64,000 nucleotides of DNA from an uncultured Lachnospiraceae bacterium (GTDB taxonomy: Bacteria > Bacillota > Clostridia > Lachnospirales > Lachnospiraceae): assembly GCA_947625015.1 (NCBI GenBank), contig CANQMR010000007.1, forward strand, positions 1-64,000, read 5' to 3'. The notes beneath the pieces were generated by a model, which was not told the DNA's origin, ran no database searches, and worked only from the letters and a program-made list of their open reading frames with translations. Below, one piece after another: positions 52,387 through 61,409 of the stretch; within the stretch, counting starts at the first letter, position 1; each line of letters begins with the position of its first letter. Made by a program: the position numbers and the translations under genes.

Positions 52387-53196
52387 ATGATAATTGGCAG
52401 CCGGGATTTTGACTTAAGCAACCACTATTATCTCATGGGAATACTGAATGTTACGCCGGATTCCTTTTCCGATGGGGGAAGCTATACCACATTGGACCAA
52501 GCATTGTTCCAGGCGGATAAGCTGATAAAGGATGGCGCCCATATTTTGGATATCGGGGGCGAATCCACAAGACCGGGACATACGCCCATATCTCCGGCGG
52601 AGGAGATGGATCGGGTGTGTCCTGTCATTGAGGCCGTTGCCGGACGGTTCGATATTCCCATATCGTTAGACACCAGCAAAGCGCAGGTGGCGCAGGCGGG
52701 GATTGACGCAGGCGCGGATATGATTAACGACATATGGGGACTGAAAAAGGATGCAAAGATGGCGGAGGTGATCGCAGAGGCCGGAGTGCCCTGCTGTCTG
52801 ATGCATAACCGGGATAATATGGATTATCAGGATTTAATGGAGGATATACTTTCTGATTTGCAGGAGAGTGTAGGGATTGCCCTGAAAGCCGGCATTGACA
52901 GGGAGAAGATTGTAGTGGATCCGGGTATTGGCTTTGCCAAGGATCTTTCCATGAATCTGTCTGTGATGAAGCATTTGGAGCGGATTAAGGAGCTGGGTTA
53001 TCCTGTGCTGCTTGGAACATCAAGGAAATCCATGATTGGACTGACGCTGGATTTGCCGACAGGGGAACGGGAGGAGGGAACCCTTGCCACTTCCGTTATG
53101 GGGCGGATGGCCGGTTGTTCGATATTCCGGGTGCATGATGTGAAAACCAATCTTCGGGGACTCCGGATGGCGGAGGCCATTTTAAACGCCGGATAG
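52387..53196 (+). CDS. folP: Dihydropteroate synthase
   Basis: A 269-residue TIM-barrel enzyme joining p-aminobenzoate to the pterin. Motifs: MGILNVTPDSFSDGG, DIGGESTRPG, ISLDTSKA, INDIWG, VDPGIGFAK and LLGTSRKSMIG. It is the target of sulfonamides. The start at 52387 follows AGGGGAAG by about 9 bases. Confidence 0.97.
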   Translation: MIIGSRDFDLSNHYYLMGILNVTPDSFSDGGSYTTLDQALFQADKLIKDGAHILDIGGESTRPGHTPISPAEEMDRVCPVIEAVAGRFDIPISLDTSKAQVAQAGIDAGADMINDIWGLKKDAKMAEVIAEAGVPCCLMHNRDNMDYQDLMEDILSDLQESVGIALKAGIDREKIVVDPGIGFAKDLSMNLSVMKHLERIKELGYPVLLGTSRKSMIGLTLDLPTGEREEGTLATSVMGRMAGCSIFRVHDVKTNLRGLRMAEAILNAG

Positions 53197-53212
53197 TGGG
53201 CAGTACCGGACA

Positions 53213-53320
53213 ATTCAGAAACGGGAAGGCTGCGCAGATTATCTGCTGTATTACAGAAACAGGCAGGCCGTAGAGATTATTTGCGGCATTACAGAAACGG
53301 GCAGACTGCTCATTAAATAG
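53213..53320 (+). repeat. Three imperfect 37/38-nt tandem repeats between folP and folBK
   Basis: Copies start at 53213, 53250 and 53288, each with ATT(A)CAGAAAC followed by (G/A)GG(A/C)AGRC; the third is partial. They fill the 142-base gap between folate genes. Copies differ at roughly a quarter of positions. Confidence 0.8.
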
Positions 53321-53338
53321 ACCAGACAGGAGAACGGT

Positions 53339-54166
53339 ATGGATAAGATTACAATTCAGGATTTAGAGGTTTTCGGGTATCATGGCGTATTGGAAGAGGA
53401 AGCGCTGTTAGGGCAGAAGTTCCTGATTACTGCCGTCATGTCCTTAGATTTAAGAGGAGCGGGAAGAACCGATGACATTAAGGAGACCATTGATTACGGC
53501 GAGGTCTGCCAGTTTATGAAAAAGCTGGTGGAGACAGAGCGGTATCTGTTAATCGAGCGGCTGGCGGAGGAACTGGCAACGGGGCTGTTGCTGGGATTTC
53601 CGAAGCTGACAGGCGTTGAGATAACGGTAAAGAAGCCATGGGCGCCGGTGCAGGTTCCCTTAGATACTGTGGCAGTTACCATCAGCCGGGGCTGGCACAG
53701 GGCTTATCTCTCCATTGGTTCGAATCTGGGGGATAAGGAGGGCTATCTGGATTTTGCCATTGACCGGTTAAACGCCCTGCCGGATACCAAGGTAACCGCC
53801 GTCTCTGATTACCTTGTCACAAAGCCCTACGGCGATGTGGAACAGGACGATTTCTTAAACGGGGCCTTAGAGATAGAGACCTTAAAGATGCCGGAGGAGC
53901 TTTTAGAAGAAGCGATGCGGATTGAGCAGGAGGCTCACAGGGAACGGACCATTCACTGGGGACCGAGGACTCTCGATATTGACATACTCTTCTATGATAA
54001 CCAGATAATTTACACAGAGAATCTTAAGATTCCCCATACGGAGATTCCAAAGCGGGAATTTGTATTAGAACCCTTAGCGGCAATTGCGCCGGACTATGTT
54101 CACCCCATTTTGAGGAAATCAGTGTCGCAAATGCTAAAGGAGCTTCGGAGTGAAAAGGAGAAGTGA
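53339..54166 (+). CDS. folBK: Bifunctional dihydroneopterin aldolase / HPPK
   Basis: A 275-residue fusion. Residues about 1-118 are FolB (DLEVFGYHGVLEEE, TIDYGEV, VEITVKKPWAPV). Residues about 121-275 are 6-hydroxymethyl-dihydropterin pyrophosphokinase FolK (AYLSIGSNLGD, HRERTIHWGPRTLDIDILFYD, IPHTEIPKREFVLEPL). They catalyse consecutive steps before FolP. The gene lies 142 bases after folP, beyond the tandem repeats, and its stop is 1 base before the pheA ATG. Confidence 0.96.
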   Translation: MDKITIQDLEVFGYHGVLEEEALLGQKFLITAVMSLDLRGAGRTDDIKETIDYGEVCQFMKKLVETERYLLIERLAEELATGLLLGFPKLTGVEITVKKPWAPVQVPLDTVAVTISRGWHRAYLSIGSNLGDKEGYLDFAIDRLNALPDTKVTAVSDYLVTKPYGDVEQDDFLNGALEIETLKMPEELLEEAMRIEQEAHRERTIHWGPRTLDIDILFYDNQIIYTENLKIPHTEIPKREFVLEPLAAIAPDYVHPILRKSVSQMLKELRSEKEK

Positions 54167-54167
54167 T

Positions 54168-55316
54168 ATGATACAGGATTTAAATGACATAAGGCAGGAT
54201 ATTGATGCTGTTGACCGGCAGATTGTGGAGCTGATCGAAAAGCGCATGGCGTTGTCCTTAGAGGTGGCAAAGTATAAGATTTCCACAGGCAAGCCCATTT
54301 ACGACAGGGAAAGGGAGCAGCAGAAGTTAGAGAAGCTGGGGGCCATGGCCAGTACGGAGTTTAACGCCAAGAGTGTACAGGAGTTGTTTTTGCAGATTAT
54401 GTCTGTGTCCCGGCGGTACCAGTACAGCATTATCGGGGACAGGGACCATGTGATTGACAAGATGTTTACTCCGGTAAAGCAGTTGGACATTTCCGGTGAT
54501 ACGAAGGTGGCGTATGCCGGCGTGCCGGGGGCCTTTGCGGAGGAGGCCATGATTACCTATTTTGGGGAGGACATTTCAGCCGTCCATGTGAAGGAATTTT
54601 TTGAAGTGGCAAAAATGGTGGCGGAAGGGCAGGCAGATTACGGCGTTCTGCCTATCGAAAATTCCACCGCCGGCTTTGTAAACGGCATCTACGATTTGTT
54701 AGACCGCTATCAGCTGTCCATTGTGGGAGAGCAGATGATTAAGATAAACCAGTGCCTGCTGGGGCTACCGGGAACGGATCTTTCTAAGGTGACTACCGTA
54801 TTTTCCCACCCGCAGGGCTTGATGCAGGCCAGGGAATATTTAGAGGATAAGGACTGGCGGCAGGTCAGCATGGCCAATACGGCGATGAGCGCCAGAAAAG
54901 TGCATGAAGACGGGGATATGACGCAGGTTGCCATTGCCAGCGCCAGGGCTGCCAAACTTTACGGTCTTACCGTATTGAATCCCCAGTTAAATGTGTCGGA
55001 TACCAACACCACCCGGTTTGTGATTGTGTGCAACCGCCATGTGTATGTGGAAAAGGCCAATAAGGTCAGCATTTCCTTCGCCCTGCCTCATGAGTGCGGA
55101 ACCCTTTATAATATACTGGCTCATTTTATCTTTAATAATGTGAATATGACCAGTATCGAGTCCATTCCGCTGACCGGCAAGCAGTGGGAATATTGTTTCT
55201 TTGTGGATTTTGAGGGGAACTTAGGGGACGACGAGGTAAAAAATGCGTTAAAGGGCATTATGGCGGAGACCGAGGAATTTCGAATCTTAGGATGCTTTCC
55301 GTCGGAGAAGGTATAA
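54168..55316 (+). CDS. pheA: Bifunctional chorismate mutase / prephenate dehydratase
   Basis: A 382-residue P-protein. Residues about 1-85 are an AroQ-type chorismate mutase (IRQDIDAVDRQIVELIEKRM...YKISTGKPIYDRERE). Residues about 110-285 are prephenate dehydratase (VAYAGVPGAFAEEA, LPIENSTAGFVNGIYDLL, and NTTRFVIV with the TRF motif). The ACT domain (about 298-378) has GTLYNIL in place of the usual GALV and ESIP in place of ESRP, the phenylalanine-binding motif. The start follows AAAAGGAG by 7 bases. Translational coupling to folBK is likely. Confidence 0.94.
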   Translation: MIQDLNDIRQDIDAVDRQIVELIEKRMALSLEVAKYKISTGKPIYDREREQQKLEKLGAMASTEFNAKSVQELFLQIMSVSRRYQYSIIGDRDHVIDKMFTPVKQLDISGDTKVAYAGVPGAFAEEAMITYFGEDISAVHVKEFFEVAKMVAEGQADYGVLPIENSTAGFVNGIYDLLDRYQLSIVGEQMIKINQCLLGLPGTDLSKVTTVFSHPQGLMQAREYLEDKDWRQVSMANTAMSARKVHEDGDMTQVAIASARAAKLYGLTVLNPQLNVSDTNTTRFVIVCNRHVYVEKANKVSISFALPHECGTLYNILAHFIFNNVNMTSIESIPLTGKQWEYCFFVDFEGNLGDDEVKNALKGIMAETEEFRILGCFPSEKV

Positions 55317-55404
55317 GAGAAAAAACTGCCGGTTATGCGCGGAAAGAAGCAGCATTACCGGAGCGTATACGGGAGAAGAATTATGCGGATAGGAGGGATG
55401 CCGG

Positions 55405-56946
55405 ATGGCATATAAGACATTTGCGGCGATTGACGTCGGCTCTACGGATGTCACCATGAAAATTTATGAGATTACTGCCAAAAAGGGTTACAGGCAGTTA
55501 GACTATGTCAGCAATATTATGGAGTTAGGTTTAGACACCTACAAGGACGGGTATATTTCTCAGGAGTCGGTGGACCGGTTAAGCGAGAACCTTTCCAAAT
55601 TTGCTAAGAAAATGAAGGAGTACGGAACAACGGAATACTGCGCCTACGCGACCAGCGCATTGAGGGAGGCCAAAAACAACATGATGGTGCTCGATTTACT
55701 CAAACTGCGTACGGGGATTGAGGTGAAAATATTAAGCAACTCCGAGCATCGCTTCCTCATGTACAAAGGTCTGGCGGTAAAGTCGGAGAATTTTGAAAAA
55801 ATCGTGGAGAAGAATACCGCTATTGTGGATATCGGAGCGGGAAGCATCCAGATTTCCCTGATGAATAACGGTAAACTTACGGCTACCCAGAACATTCCCA
55901 TCGGCGCGTTAAGGGTGAGGGAGCGGCTGAAAAATTTGCGGTTGAATAAGGTGCTGTTAGAGCGGGCCATGGAGGAATTTATTTCGAATGAGATTGACAC
56001 TTTCCGAAATCATTATCTGGGGGATAAGGAGATTAAAAATGTAATTGCCATTGGAGATGAGATAGGCAACCTGATTCGTCTGGTTCCGGAGCTTGAAATT
56101 ACGGATCACCTGAATGAAAAGCAGTTAGATGCCATTTTTGACAAGATTCTTTCCAAGAATATCATCGATTTAGCAGACGAGTACAAGATTCCCTATGAGC
56201 GGGCCACTTTGCTGCTGCCTGCGGCGATGATTTACGGAATTTTCCTGCGCAATGCCAAGGCGGATATGATCTGGACGCCGGAGGTGGATTTGTGCGACGG
56301 AATCATTGTGGATGTGTTAGAGAAGAATAAGAACCTGACATTCCACAGGAATTTTGAAGATGATATACGCTCTTCCGTATATCAGATTGCCAAGCGTTAC
56401 CGCTGCAACCGGGAGCACAACTATAATGTGGCGGCCATTGCCTGTCAAATTTTTGATAAGACGAAGAAAATACATGGTTTGCAGCCAAAGGACCGGCTAC
56501 AGTTAGAGATTGCGGCTACGCTCCATGACTGCGGCAAATTTATCAATATGAACGGCGCCGGGGATAACTCCTATGCCATTATTATGTCAACCGAAATCAT
56601 GGGGCTTTCCCATAAGGAGCGGCAGGAGATTGCCAATATCATCAGATACAATTCCGTTCCCCTGCCGGATTACCGGGAAATCTATGGCAGTCTGGGAAGC
56701 GCGGATTATATGAAGATTGCAAAGTTAGTGGCAATCCTTAAAGTGGCCAATGCCATGGACCGTTCCCACAAGCAGAAGGCCAACGCCTACCAGATTGTGG
56801 TTAAGGATAAGCAGTTGGTCATTACGATAGATACATTGTATGATCTGGCCTTAGAGAGAGGGCTGTTTGACGATAAAGCAGACTTTTTCTCGAAGGTATA
56901 TGGAATCAGACCAGTATTAAGACAAAAAGGAGCGCGGGTATCATGA
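55405..56946 (+). CDS. ppx: Exopolyphosphatase / guanosine pentaphosphate phosphatase family protein
   Basis: A 513-residue protein. The N-terminal ASKHA ATPase-like fold has AAIDVGSTDVTMKIYE, YATSALREA, AIVDIGAGSIQISL and the late IAIGDEIG. The C-terminal HD-type domain (about 315-500) has LHDCGKFIN. It releases phosphate from polyphosphate chains or pppGpp. Its stop overlaps the ppk start (ATGA), so synthesis and breakdown enzymes are cotranscribed. Confidence 0.9.
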   Translation: MAYKTFAAIDVGSTDVTMKIYEITAKKGYRQLDYVSNIMELGLDTYKDGYISQESVDRLSENLSKFAKKMKEYGTTEYCAYATSALREAKNNMMVLDLLKLRTGIEVKILSNSEHRFLMYKGLAVKSENFEKIVEKNTAIVDIGAGSIQISLMNNGKLTATQNIPIGALRVRERLKNLRLNKVLLERAMEEFISNEIDTFRNHYLGDKEIKNVIAIGDEIGNLIRLVPELEITDHLNEKQLDAIFDKILSKNIIDLADEYKIPYERATLLLPAAMIYGIFLRNAKADMIWTPEVDLCDGIIVDVLEKNKNLTFHRNFEDDIRSSVYQIAKRYRCNREHNYNVAAIACQIFDKTKKIHGLQPKDRLQLEIAATLHDCGKFINMNGAGDNSYAIIMSTEIMGLSHKERQEIANIIRYNSVPLPDYREIYGSLGSADYMKIAKLVAILKVANAMDRSHKQKANAYQIVVKDKQLVITIDTLYDLALERGLFDDKADFFSKVYGIRPVLRQKGARVS

Positions 56947-59081
56947 AAGAAAAGAATAAATATTTAAAACCGGAATATCTGGAAAATCGCGAACTGTCGT
57001 GGTTACAGTTTAACAAGAGAATCTTAGCGGAAGCCAAGGACAAGACGATTCTGCCCTTTGAGCGGATTAAATTTTTGAGCATTACCGCCTCGAATTTGGA
57101 TGAATTTTTTATGATCCGGGTGGCGTCTTTGATGGATATGGTGCATGCCGGGTATACCAAGAGGGACATTGCGGGAATGACGGCCAAGGAGCAGTTAGCG
57201 GCAATTCTGCCGGAGGCCAAGGAGTTTATGGCGGATCAGTATAAGACACTGAACCGTTCACTGATGCCTTTGCTTGATAAATGCGGGCTGCATATCGTCC
57301 ACCGCCATGAGGACCTGACCGAAAAACAGGCCTCCTATGTAGATGAGTATTTTCAGAAAAATGTGTATCCTGTGCTTACACCCATGGCAGTAGACCAATC
57401 AAGACCATTTCCGCTGATTCAGAATAAATCCTTAAATATCGGCGCTTTAATCAAGGATAAAAAGAATGAGGGAGTAGTCGATATAGCAACGGTACAGGTG
57501 CCGGGCGTGCTTTCCCGGATTGTGGAAATTCCCTCTGAGGAGGAAGGGGAGACCGCCATTATCCTGTTAGAGGAGGTAATCGAGCGGAATCTGGATAAGC
57601 TGTTTTTGAATTACACCATTTTATCTGCCCATCCATACCGGGTTATGCGAAATGCGGATTTAGCCATTGATGAGGATGACGCCGCTGACCTGCTTAAAGA
57701 GATTGAAAAGCAGGTAAAGAAACGGCAGTGGGGCGAGGTAATCCGTTTGGAGGTTGCGGATACGATGGACAAACGGCTTCAGAAAAAGCTTATGGAGCAG
57801 TTAAATGTGGAGGAGGATTATCTTTACAAGATTAAAGGCCCCTTAGATTTAACCTTTTTGATGAAAGCCTATGGCCTGTCCGGATTTGACGAGTATAAGC
57901 TGCCGAAGTATATTCCGCAGCCGGTGCCCGGCTTAGACCGGGAGCGGGGAATCTTTGAGCAGATTAGAGAACACGATATCCTGCTGCACCACCCGTATTA
58001 TGAATTTACGCCGGTAGTAGATTTCATTTCCCAGGCGGCCAATGATCCCAATGTGCTTGCTATCAAGCAGACGCTTTACCGGGTAAGCGGCAATTCGCCT
58101 ATTGTGGCCTCTTTGGCAAGGGCGGCGGAGAACGGCAAGCAGGTTACGGTATTAGTGGAATTGAAGGCCAGATTTGACGAGGAAAATAATATCGGCTGGG
58201 CGAAGATGTTAGAGAAGGCCGGCTGTCATGTAATCTATGGCCTTGTGGGACTAAAAACCCACTCCAAGATCGCCTTAGTGGTAAGGCGGGAGGAGGACGG
58301 CATTCGCAGATATGTGCATTTGGGGACCGGTAACTATAATGATGTGACGGCAAAGTTATATACGGATATGGGAATCCTGACCTGCAATGATGAGATTGGC
58401 GAGGACGCAACCGCCGTCTTTAATATGCTGTCCGGTTATTCGGAACCGCCGGTGTGGAATAAGCTGATGGTGGCCCCGATCTGGTTAAAGGACCGTTTCT
58501 TAATGCTGATAAACCGGGAGGCAGAAAATGCAAAGAAGGGCAAGGAGGCAAGAATCGTGGCAAAGATGAACGCCCTGTGCGATCCCATGATTATCGAGGC
58601 CCTTTATAAAGCCAGCGCCGCCGGAGTTAAGATAGACCTGATTGTGCGGGGAATCTGCTGCTTAAAGACCGGTATTCCCGGCATTTCCGAAAACATTACA
58701 GTGCGTTCCCTCGTAGGGAATTTCTTAGAGCACTCCCGCATTTTCTACTTCTACAACGACGGTTTTGAAGATGTGTATATGGGAAGCGCCGACTGGATGC
58801 CCAGAAATCTGGATAAGCGGGTAGAGATTACTTTCCCTGTGGAGGACGAAAAACTGAAGCAGGACGTTATCGGTATTTTGAAACTACAGCTTTCAGACAC
58901 CTTAAAGGCGCATATTTTGAAGCCTAACAGCCGGGAATATGCCAAACAGGATTTGCGGGGCTTGGAAAAGATTGGAGCCCAGGATGAATTTTGCCGTTTA
59001 GCCATGGAACAGGTCTTTGCAGAAGAAAAAGAAGAAATGGTTCGTCATATCTTTGAACCGGCCAAGGGCAGCAAATATTAA
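56943..59081 (+). CDS. ppk: Polyphosphate kinase 1
   Basis: A 712-residue enzyme that polymerises ATP gamma-phosphate into polyphosphate. The N domain opens with RELSWLQFNKRILAEA and SNLDEFFMIRVA. The catalytic region has VHLGTGNYNDVTAKLYTDMG with the autophosphorylated His, IKQTLYRVSGNSPIV, VLVELKARFDEENNI and FLEHSRIFYF with the second conserved His. It overlaps ppx by 4 bases. Its stop codon is directly followed by the 553-nt palindrome. Confidence 0.97.
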   Translation: MKEKNKYLKPEYLENRELSWLQFNKRILAEAKDKTILPFERIKFLSITASNLDEFFMIRVASLMDMVHAGYTKRDIAGMTAKEQLAAILPEAKEFMADQYKTLNRSLMPLLDKCGLHIVHRHEDLTEKQASYVDEYFQKNVYPVLTPMAVDQSRPFPLIQNKSLNIGALIKDKKNEGVVDIATVQVPGVLSRIVEIPSEEEGETAIILLEEVIERNLDKLFLNYTILSAHPYRVMRNADLAIDEDDAADLLKEIEKQVKKRQWGEVIRLEVADTMDKRLQKKLMEQLNVEEDYLYKIKGPLDLTFLMKAYGLSGFDEYKLPKYIPQPVPGLDRERGIFEQIREHDILLHHPYYEFTPVVDFISQAANDPNVLAIKQTLYRVSGNSPIVASLARAAENGKQVTVLVELKARFDEENNIGWAKMLEKAGCHVIYGLVGLKTHSKIALVVRREEDGIRRYVHLGTGNYNDVTAKLYTDMGILTCNDEIGEDATAVFNMLSGYSEPPVWNKLMVAPIWLKDRFLMLINREAENAKKGKEARIVAKMNALCDPMIIEALYKASAAGVKIDLIVRGICCLKTGIPGISENITVRSLVGNFLEHSRIFYFYNDGFEDVYMGSADWMPRNLDKRVEITFPVEDEKLKQDVIGILKLQLSDTLKAHILKPNSREYAKQDLRGLEKIGAQDEFCRLAMEQVFAEEKEEMVRHIFEPAKGSKY

Positions 59082-59634
59082 GCACCCTGATAATGCGCAG
59101 GCCCTACTTGCACTCCTGCCCCGACAGCTGTCATTATATTATCCGCTTTTTTGAGTGTATATGCCGCCAACGGAGATTTCCTTCCTGTTTTTCCTGACAC
59201 GCGGTTTTTTAGAAATCCGCTGCTTGTGCGTCCTGCCTGTTGCATGTGCGAAGAAGTGTTTGAGCACCGGTTTTGGGGTGCTGGGCAAACATCTTAAGCC
59301 GCGCTTTCGCTCGTTGAAAACGCAGCGGTACATAAGCGGAGGACGGTTTATATTATGGGACGAGATAAACTTTGCGTCCTCCGCAAGTACCGGCGTTTTC
59401 AAAAGGGCTTTAGATGTTTCCCGGTCACCCCTTCCCGGTGCGAGTTCTTCGAAAGCACATGCAACGCTACAGGCAGGACGCACAGGCAGCAGGATTTCTT
59501 AAAACCGAAACCAGTGCAGGAAAAACAGGAAGGAAATCTCCGTTGGCGGCGCGCCACTTAATTAAAGAGCGGATAATATAGTGACAGCCGCCGGGATTTA
59601 AGGCGGGGAGGGGGGCCTGCGCATTGCAGGGTGC
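59082..59634. repeat. 553-nt near-symmetric imperfect palindrome (giant hairpin)
   Basis: The gap of almost 800 bases between ppk and infC holds no gene, but 59082-59634 is one long inverted repeat centred at about 59358. The ends match (GCACCCTG... with ...CAGGGTGC). A 34-bp block at 59163-59196 is perfectly complementary to 59517-59550, and GCGGAGGAC (59336-59344) pairs with GTCCTCCGC (59376-59384) beside the centre. Arms diverge at scattered positions and small indels. It starts on the base after the ppk stop. No transposase, RBS or convincing ORF is inside; short open frames are by-products. It could be a foldback/MITE-like element or a huge RNA hairpin. Confidence 0.85.
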
Positions 59635-59674
59635 GAAAAATTTGCGGAATTTGTGGAAAAAGTATATTTTTTGC

Positions 59675-59703
59675 TTGACTTGCATAGATATGTATGGTAA
59701 TCT
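59675..59703 (+). promoter_or_regulatory. Promoter of the infC operon
   Basis: TTGACT (59675-59680), 17-nt spacer, TAATCT (59698-59703). It gives a leader of about 165 bases containing the attenuator. Confidence 0.6.
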
Positions 59704-59709
59704 ATTCAA

Positions 59710-59850
59710 GTCGTGTGAAATATGCGGCAGACAACAAAGCAGAGTATCCACTCTCACCTTAGCGCAGACAGGCGACTCGGGTTAAATATTAGAGAAGTAT
59801 GTGTAGGTTTCTAATAGAAGTGGATAGGTTTGCTGTCCACTTTTTTTAAT
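59710..59850 (+). promoter_or_regulatory. infC leader with attenuator (terminator/antiterminator)
   Basis: The leader ends in a terminator: AGTGGATA (59819-59826) pairs in part with TGTCCACT (59834-59841), followed by seven T. The upstream TATCCACT at 59745-59752 is perfectly complementary to AGTGGATA, so it can form a competing antiterminator. Leaders of this type control infC-rpmI-rplT in Firmicutes, with L20 as the effector in Bacillus; binding here is inference. Confidence 0.7.
59819..59847 (+). terminator. Terminator of the infC leader
   Basis: AGTGGA/TCCACT stem with a T7 run, ending 30 bases before the infC start codon. Confidence 0.75.
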
Positions 59851-59876
59851 AATTTTTGATATGGAGGTACAAAGCC

Positions 59877-60383
59877 ATTAGCGAGTTGATGATTAATGAG
59901 CAGATTCGTGACAAAGAGGTCCGCTTGATTGGGACAGAAGGAGAGCAGTTAGGAATCATGTCTGCAAAGGATGCCATGAAGCTGGCAAGGGAAGCGGAAT
60001 TGGATTTGGTTAAGATTGCTCCCAATGCGAAGCCGCCGGTATGCAAGATTATTGATTATGGTAAATACCGCTATGAGCTTGCGAGAAAAGAGAAAGAGGC
60101 GAAAAAGAAACAGAAGACGATTGATATCAAGGAGGTGCGTCTGTCACCAAACATTGATACCAACGATTTGAATACCAAGGTAAATCAAGCGAGGAAATTT
60201 CTTTCTAAGGGAGACAAGGTCAAGGTAACGCTGCGGTTCAGGGGGCGCGAGCTTGCCCATGTGAACCAGAGCAAGGTAATCTTAGATGAGTTTGCCCAAC
60301 AGTTAGAGGATATTGCGGTCATTGACAAACCGGCAAAGTTTGAAGGAAGAAGCATGATTATGTTCTTATCGGAGAAAAAATAG
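59877..60383 (+). CDS. infC: Translation initiation factor IF-3
   Basis: A 168-residue factor binding the 30S subunit and policing start-codon choice. It has LMINEQIRDKEVRLIG, KIIDYGKYRYE, KEVRLSPNIDTND and VKVTLRFRGRE. The start is ATT at 59877: TGGAGGT lies 8 bases upstream, and the only alternative Leu-type start further upstream would put that RBS inside the gene. A rare AUU start is the classic basis of IF-3 autoregulation. Confidence 0.95.
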   Translation: MSELMINEQIRDKEVRLIGTEGEQLGIMSAKDAMKLAREAELDLVKIAPNAKPPVCKIIDYGKYRYELARKEKEAKKKQKTIDIKEVRLSPNIDTNDLNTKVNQARKFLSKGDKVKVTLRFRGRELAHVNQSKVILDEFAQQLEDIAVIDKPAKFEGRSMIMFLSEKK

Positions 60384-60485
60384 CCTTTCTTTCGGAGAAC
60401 AGAGTACGCTTATCATAAAGTTATATGGTGGAACCAGGTTCCGATTCTATATAAGAGTTTTAGACATTTTAAGGAGGAAATGATT

Positions 60486-60683
60486 ATGCAGAAATTAAAG
60501 ACAAAGAAATCAGCAGCAAAGCGTTTTAAGAAAACCGGAAGTGGCGGACTTAAGAGAAATAAGGCTTACAAGAGCCACATTTTGACAAAGAAGAGCCCGA
60601 AGAGAAAGAGAAATCTCAGAAAAGCGACAATGATGGACAAGACCAACGAGAAGGTAATGAAGAAGATTTTACCGTACTTATAA
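60486..60683 (+). CDS. rpmI: 50S ribosomal protein L35
   Basis: A 65-residue basic ribosomal protein: [19 protein letters not shown] and [21 protein letters not shown] are typical. The ATG at 60486 was chosen over the one at 60480 because AAGGAGG ends 8 bases before it. Second gene of the infC operon. Confidence 0.97.
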   Translation: MQKLKTKKSAAKRFKKTGSGGLKRNKAYKSHILTKKSPKRKRNLRKATMMDKTNEKVMKKILPYL

Positions 60684-60708
60684 GCAGATGGATTAGGAGG
60701 AAATAGAA

Positions 60709-61065
60709 ATGGCAAGAGTAAAAGGCGGCGTAGGCGCAAAGAAAAGACATAACAGAGTATTAAAGCTTGCAAAGGGATACAGAGGTGCAAGATCCAAGCA
60801 GTACAGAATTGCTAAGCAGTCGGTTATGCGGGCTCTGACTTCTTCATATGCAGGCAGAAAGCAGAGAAAGAGACAGTTCAGACGGTTATGGATTGCCCGT
60901 ATCAATGCAGCAGCAAGAATGAACGGTTTATCTTACAGCAAGTTTATGTATGGCTTGAAGTTAGCCGGTGTGGATATCAACCGTAAGATGTTAGCAGAGA
61001 TGGCAGTTTCTGATGCAGAAGGATTTGCAAAGTTAGTTGATGTTGCCAAGGCAAAGCTGGCATAG
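60709..61065 (+). CDS. rplT: 50S ribosomal protein L20
   Basis: A 118-residue ribosomal protein with [32 protein letters not shown] and [14 protein letters not shown]. It is needed early in 50S assembly and represses its own operon in other Firmicutes. AGGAGG lies about 8 bases upstream. A hairpin (TTATCCGG / CCGGATAA, 61091-61121) follows but lacks a T run. Confidence 0.98.
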   Translation: MARVKGGVGAKKRHNRVLKLAKGYRGARSKQYRIAKQSVMRALTSSYAGRKQRKRQFRRLWIARINAAARMNGLSYSKFMYGLKLAGVDINRKMLAEMAVSDAEGFAKLVDVAKAKLA

Positions 61066-61222
61066 TTTCGATAATCAGAACGAACATACATTATCCGGTT
61101 CTGACAGGCAGAGCCGGATAATAAAAGAAAATTGCAATTTGCTATTGCATTTTTGATGAAAACATAGTAATCTATACAAGGTGCGTTTCTTCGGATACAG
61201 CGTATGCGCAGAGATGCAGCGA

Positions 61223-61307
61223 GCGGGAGTGCTGGAATTGGCAGACAGGCCAGACTAAGGATCTGGTGGTTATTGCGACCGTGTGGGTTCAAGTCCCATC
61301 TCCCGCA
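61223..61307 (+). tRNA. tRNA-Leu (anticodon AAG)
   Basis: An 85-nt class II tRNA. The acceptor stem is GCGGGAG / CTCCCGC with discriminator A. The anticodon stem CCAGA/TCTGG encloses the loop CTAAGGA, giving anticodon AAG (codons CUU/CUC). A long variable arm (GGTTATTGCGACC region) and GGTTCAAGTCC T-loop are present. CCA is not encoded. Confidence 0.95.
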
Positions 61308-61323
61308 GTATAATCAACAGGCG

Positions 61324-61362
61324 CCTCAGTCCTTGATTTATCAGGGATTGGGGTATTTTTTG
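61324..61362 (+). terminator. Terminator after tRNA-Leu
   Basis: CCTCAGTCCTTGA pairs with TCAGGGATTGGGG (with G-U pairs) across a 4-nt loop and is followed by ATTTTTT. Confidence 0.8.
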
Positions 61363-61380
61363 TTGGAATCATCAAAAATG

Positions 61381-61409
61381 TTGTATATTTCTATAGTCAA
61401 TGGTATAAT
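61381..61409 (+). promoter_or_regulatory. Promoter of the small membrane peptide (toxin) mRNA
   Basis: TTGTAT (61381-61386), 17-nt spacer, TATAAT (61404-61409). The predicted start at about 61416 puts the 5' end of the mRNA inside the segment that can pair with the end of the coding region. Confidence 0.75.

Noticed and set aside
59155..59561. Overlapping open frames on both strands after ppk
   Set aside because: They are by-products of the 553-nt palindrome, which makes the two strands resemble each other; no RBS and no recognisable protein.
61091..61121. Hairpin after rplT as an intrinsic terminator
   Set aside because: The stem is good but the plus strand continues with A-rich sequence instead of a T run.
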